Assembly (NCBI RefSeq): GCF_049243985.1
Contig: NC_135369.1
Coordinates: forward strand, 26,272,765 to 26,336,764
DNA from: Paroedura picta
Lineage: Eukaryota > Chordata > Lepidosauria > Squamata > Gekkonidae
Reading direction: 5' to 3'
Length of the DNA: 64,000 nucleotides
Each line of letters begins with the position of its first letter. Within the stretch, counting starts at the first letter, position 1. The notes beneath the pieces were generated by a model, which was given only the letters and a program-made list of their open reading frames with translations, did not search any database and was not told the origin of the DNA. A program made the translations under genes and the position numbers. Below, in pieces: positions 63,793 through 64,000 of this stretch.

Positions 63793-64000
63793 GTGAGGCG
63801 GGCCCGGCCCTTCTCCTCCTCCTCCCCCCCCCGCCAGGAGGGCTGTGCCCCCCGCCCGGACAGTCTCCGCCGGCTGTCTCCGGCCAGGCGCCCGTTTTCC
63901 CCCGTGCCGGCGGGGCGATCGGGCCCGGGGTTCTGCCCGAGCGGCCTCCACTCCCCCGAGGCCGGTGGCAGCCTGGTTGGCGGCGCTTGCCGCGCTCCTC

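Noticed and set aside
1-64000. Retroviral, LTR, Polinton, CRISPR or operon-like systems
   Set aside because: I looked for gag/pol motifs, paired long terminal repeats, spaced direct repeats and tight gene clusters and found none.

Overview
The window is vertebrate nuclear DNA, most likely from a squamate reptile. Its interspersed repeats point that way: three SINEs with a tRNA-like head and a Bov-B-like tail (Sauria-SINE type), a Bov-B LINE fragment, many CR1 and L2-like LINE pieces, tRNA-derived SINEs with an MIR-like core, and short palindromic hAT elements. I cannot place the species more closely than lizard- or gecko-like. There are no prokaryotic features, no CRISPR array and no recognisable LTR or viral element.

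Four protein-coding genes are visible, all split by introns with GT-AG boundaries. (1) Positions 1-27000 hold the 5' two thirds of NRBP1 (minus strand, eleven coding exons, about 374 residues; the C-terminal exons lie beyond base 1). (2) Positions 32250-42300 hold a complete PPM1G (plus strand, ten exons, 554 residues). (3) Positions 44785-58750 hold a gene for a transmembrane RBR-type E3 ubiquitin ligase of the RNF19 (Dorfin/NKLAM) family (minus strand, at least eight coding exons). (4) Positions 63300-64000 hold the promoter, 5' UTR and first coding exon of ZNF513 (plus strand). NRBP1 and PPM1G are divergent, PPM1G and the RNF19-like gene are tail to tail, and the RNF19-like gene and ZNF513 are divergent.

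As I remember the human map, ZNF513, PPM1G and NRBP1 are neighbours on chromosome 2p23 in the same relative orientations, with nothing between ZNF513 and PPM1G. The RNF19-like gene is therefore the main departure. It looks like a third member of the RNF19 family that mammals may have lost. Its predicted active site also differs from the family pattern: the His two residues after the catalytic RING2 Cys is Arg.

The four genes do not form a pathway. NRBP1 is a pseudokinase scaffold, PPM1G a nuclear PP2C phosphatase, the RNF19-like protein a membrane-anchored ubiquitin ligase, and ZNF513 a zinc-finger regulator whose first residues fit the NuRD/RBBP4-binding RRKQ motif. CpG-rich promoter segments mark the starts of NRBP1, PPM1G and ZNF513. 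The remaining sequence is introns and intergenic DNA filled with decayed LINEs, SINEs and non-autonomous DNA transposons. Several of these have clear target-site duplications or nested insertions that give a relative order of events.
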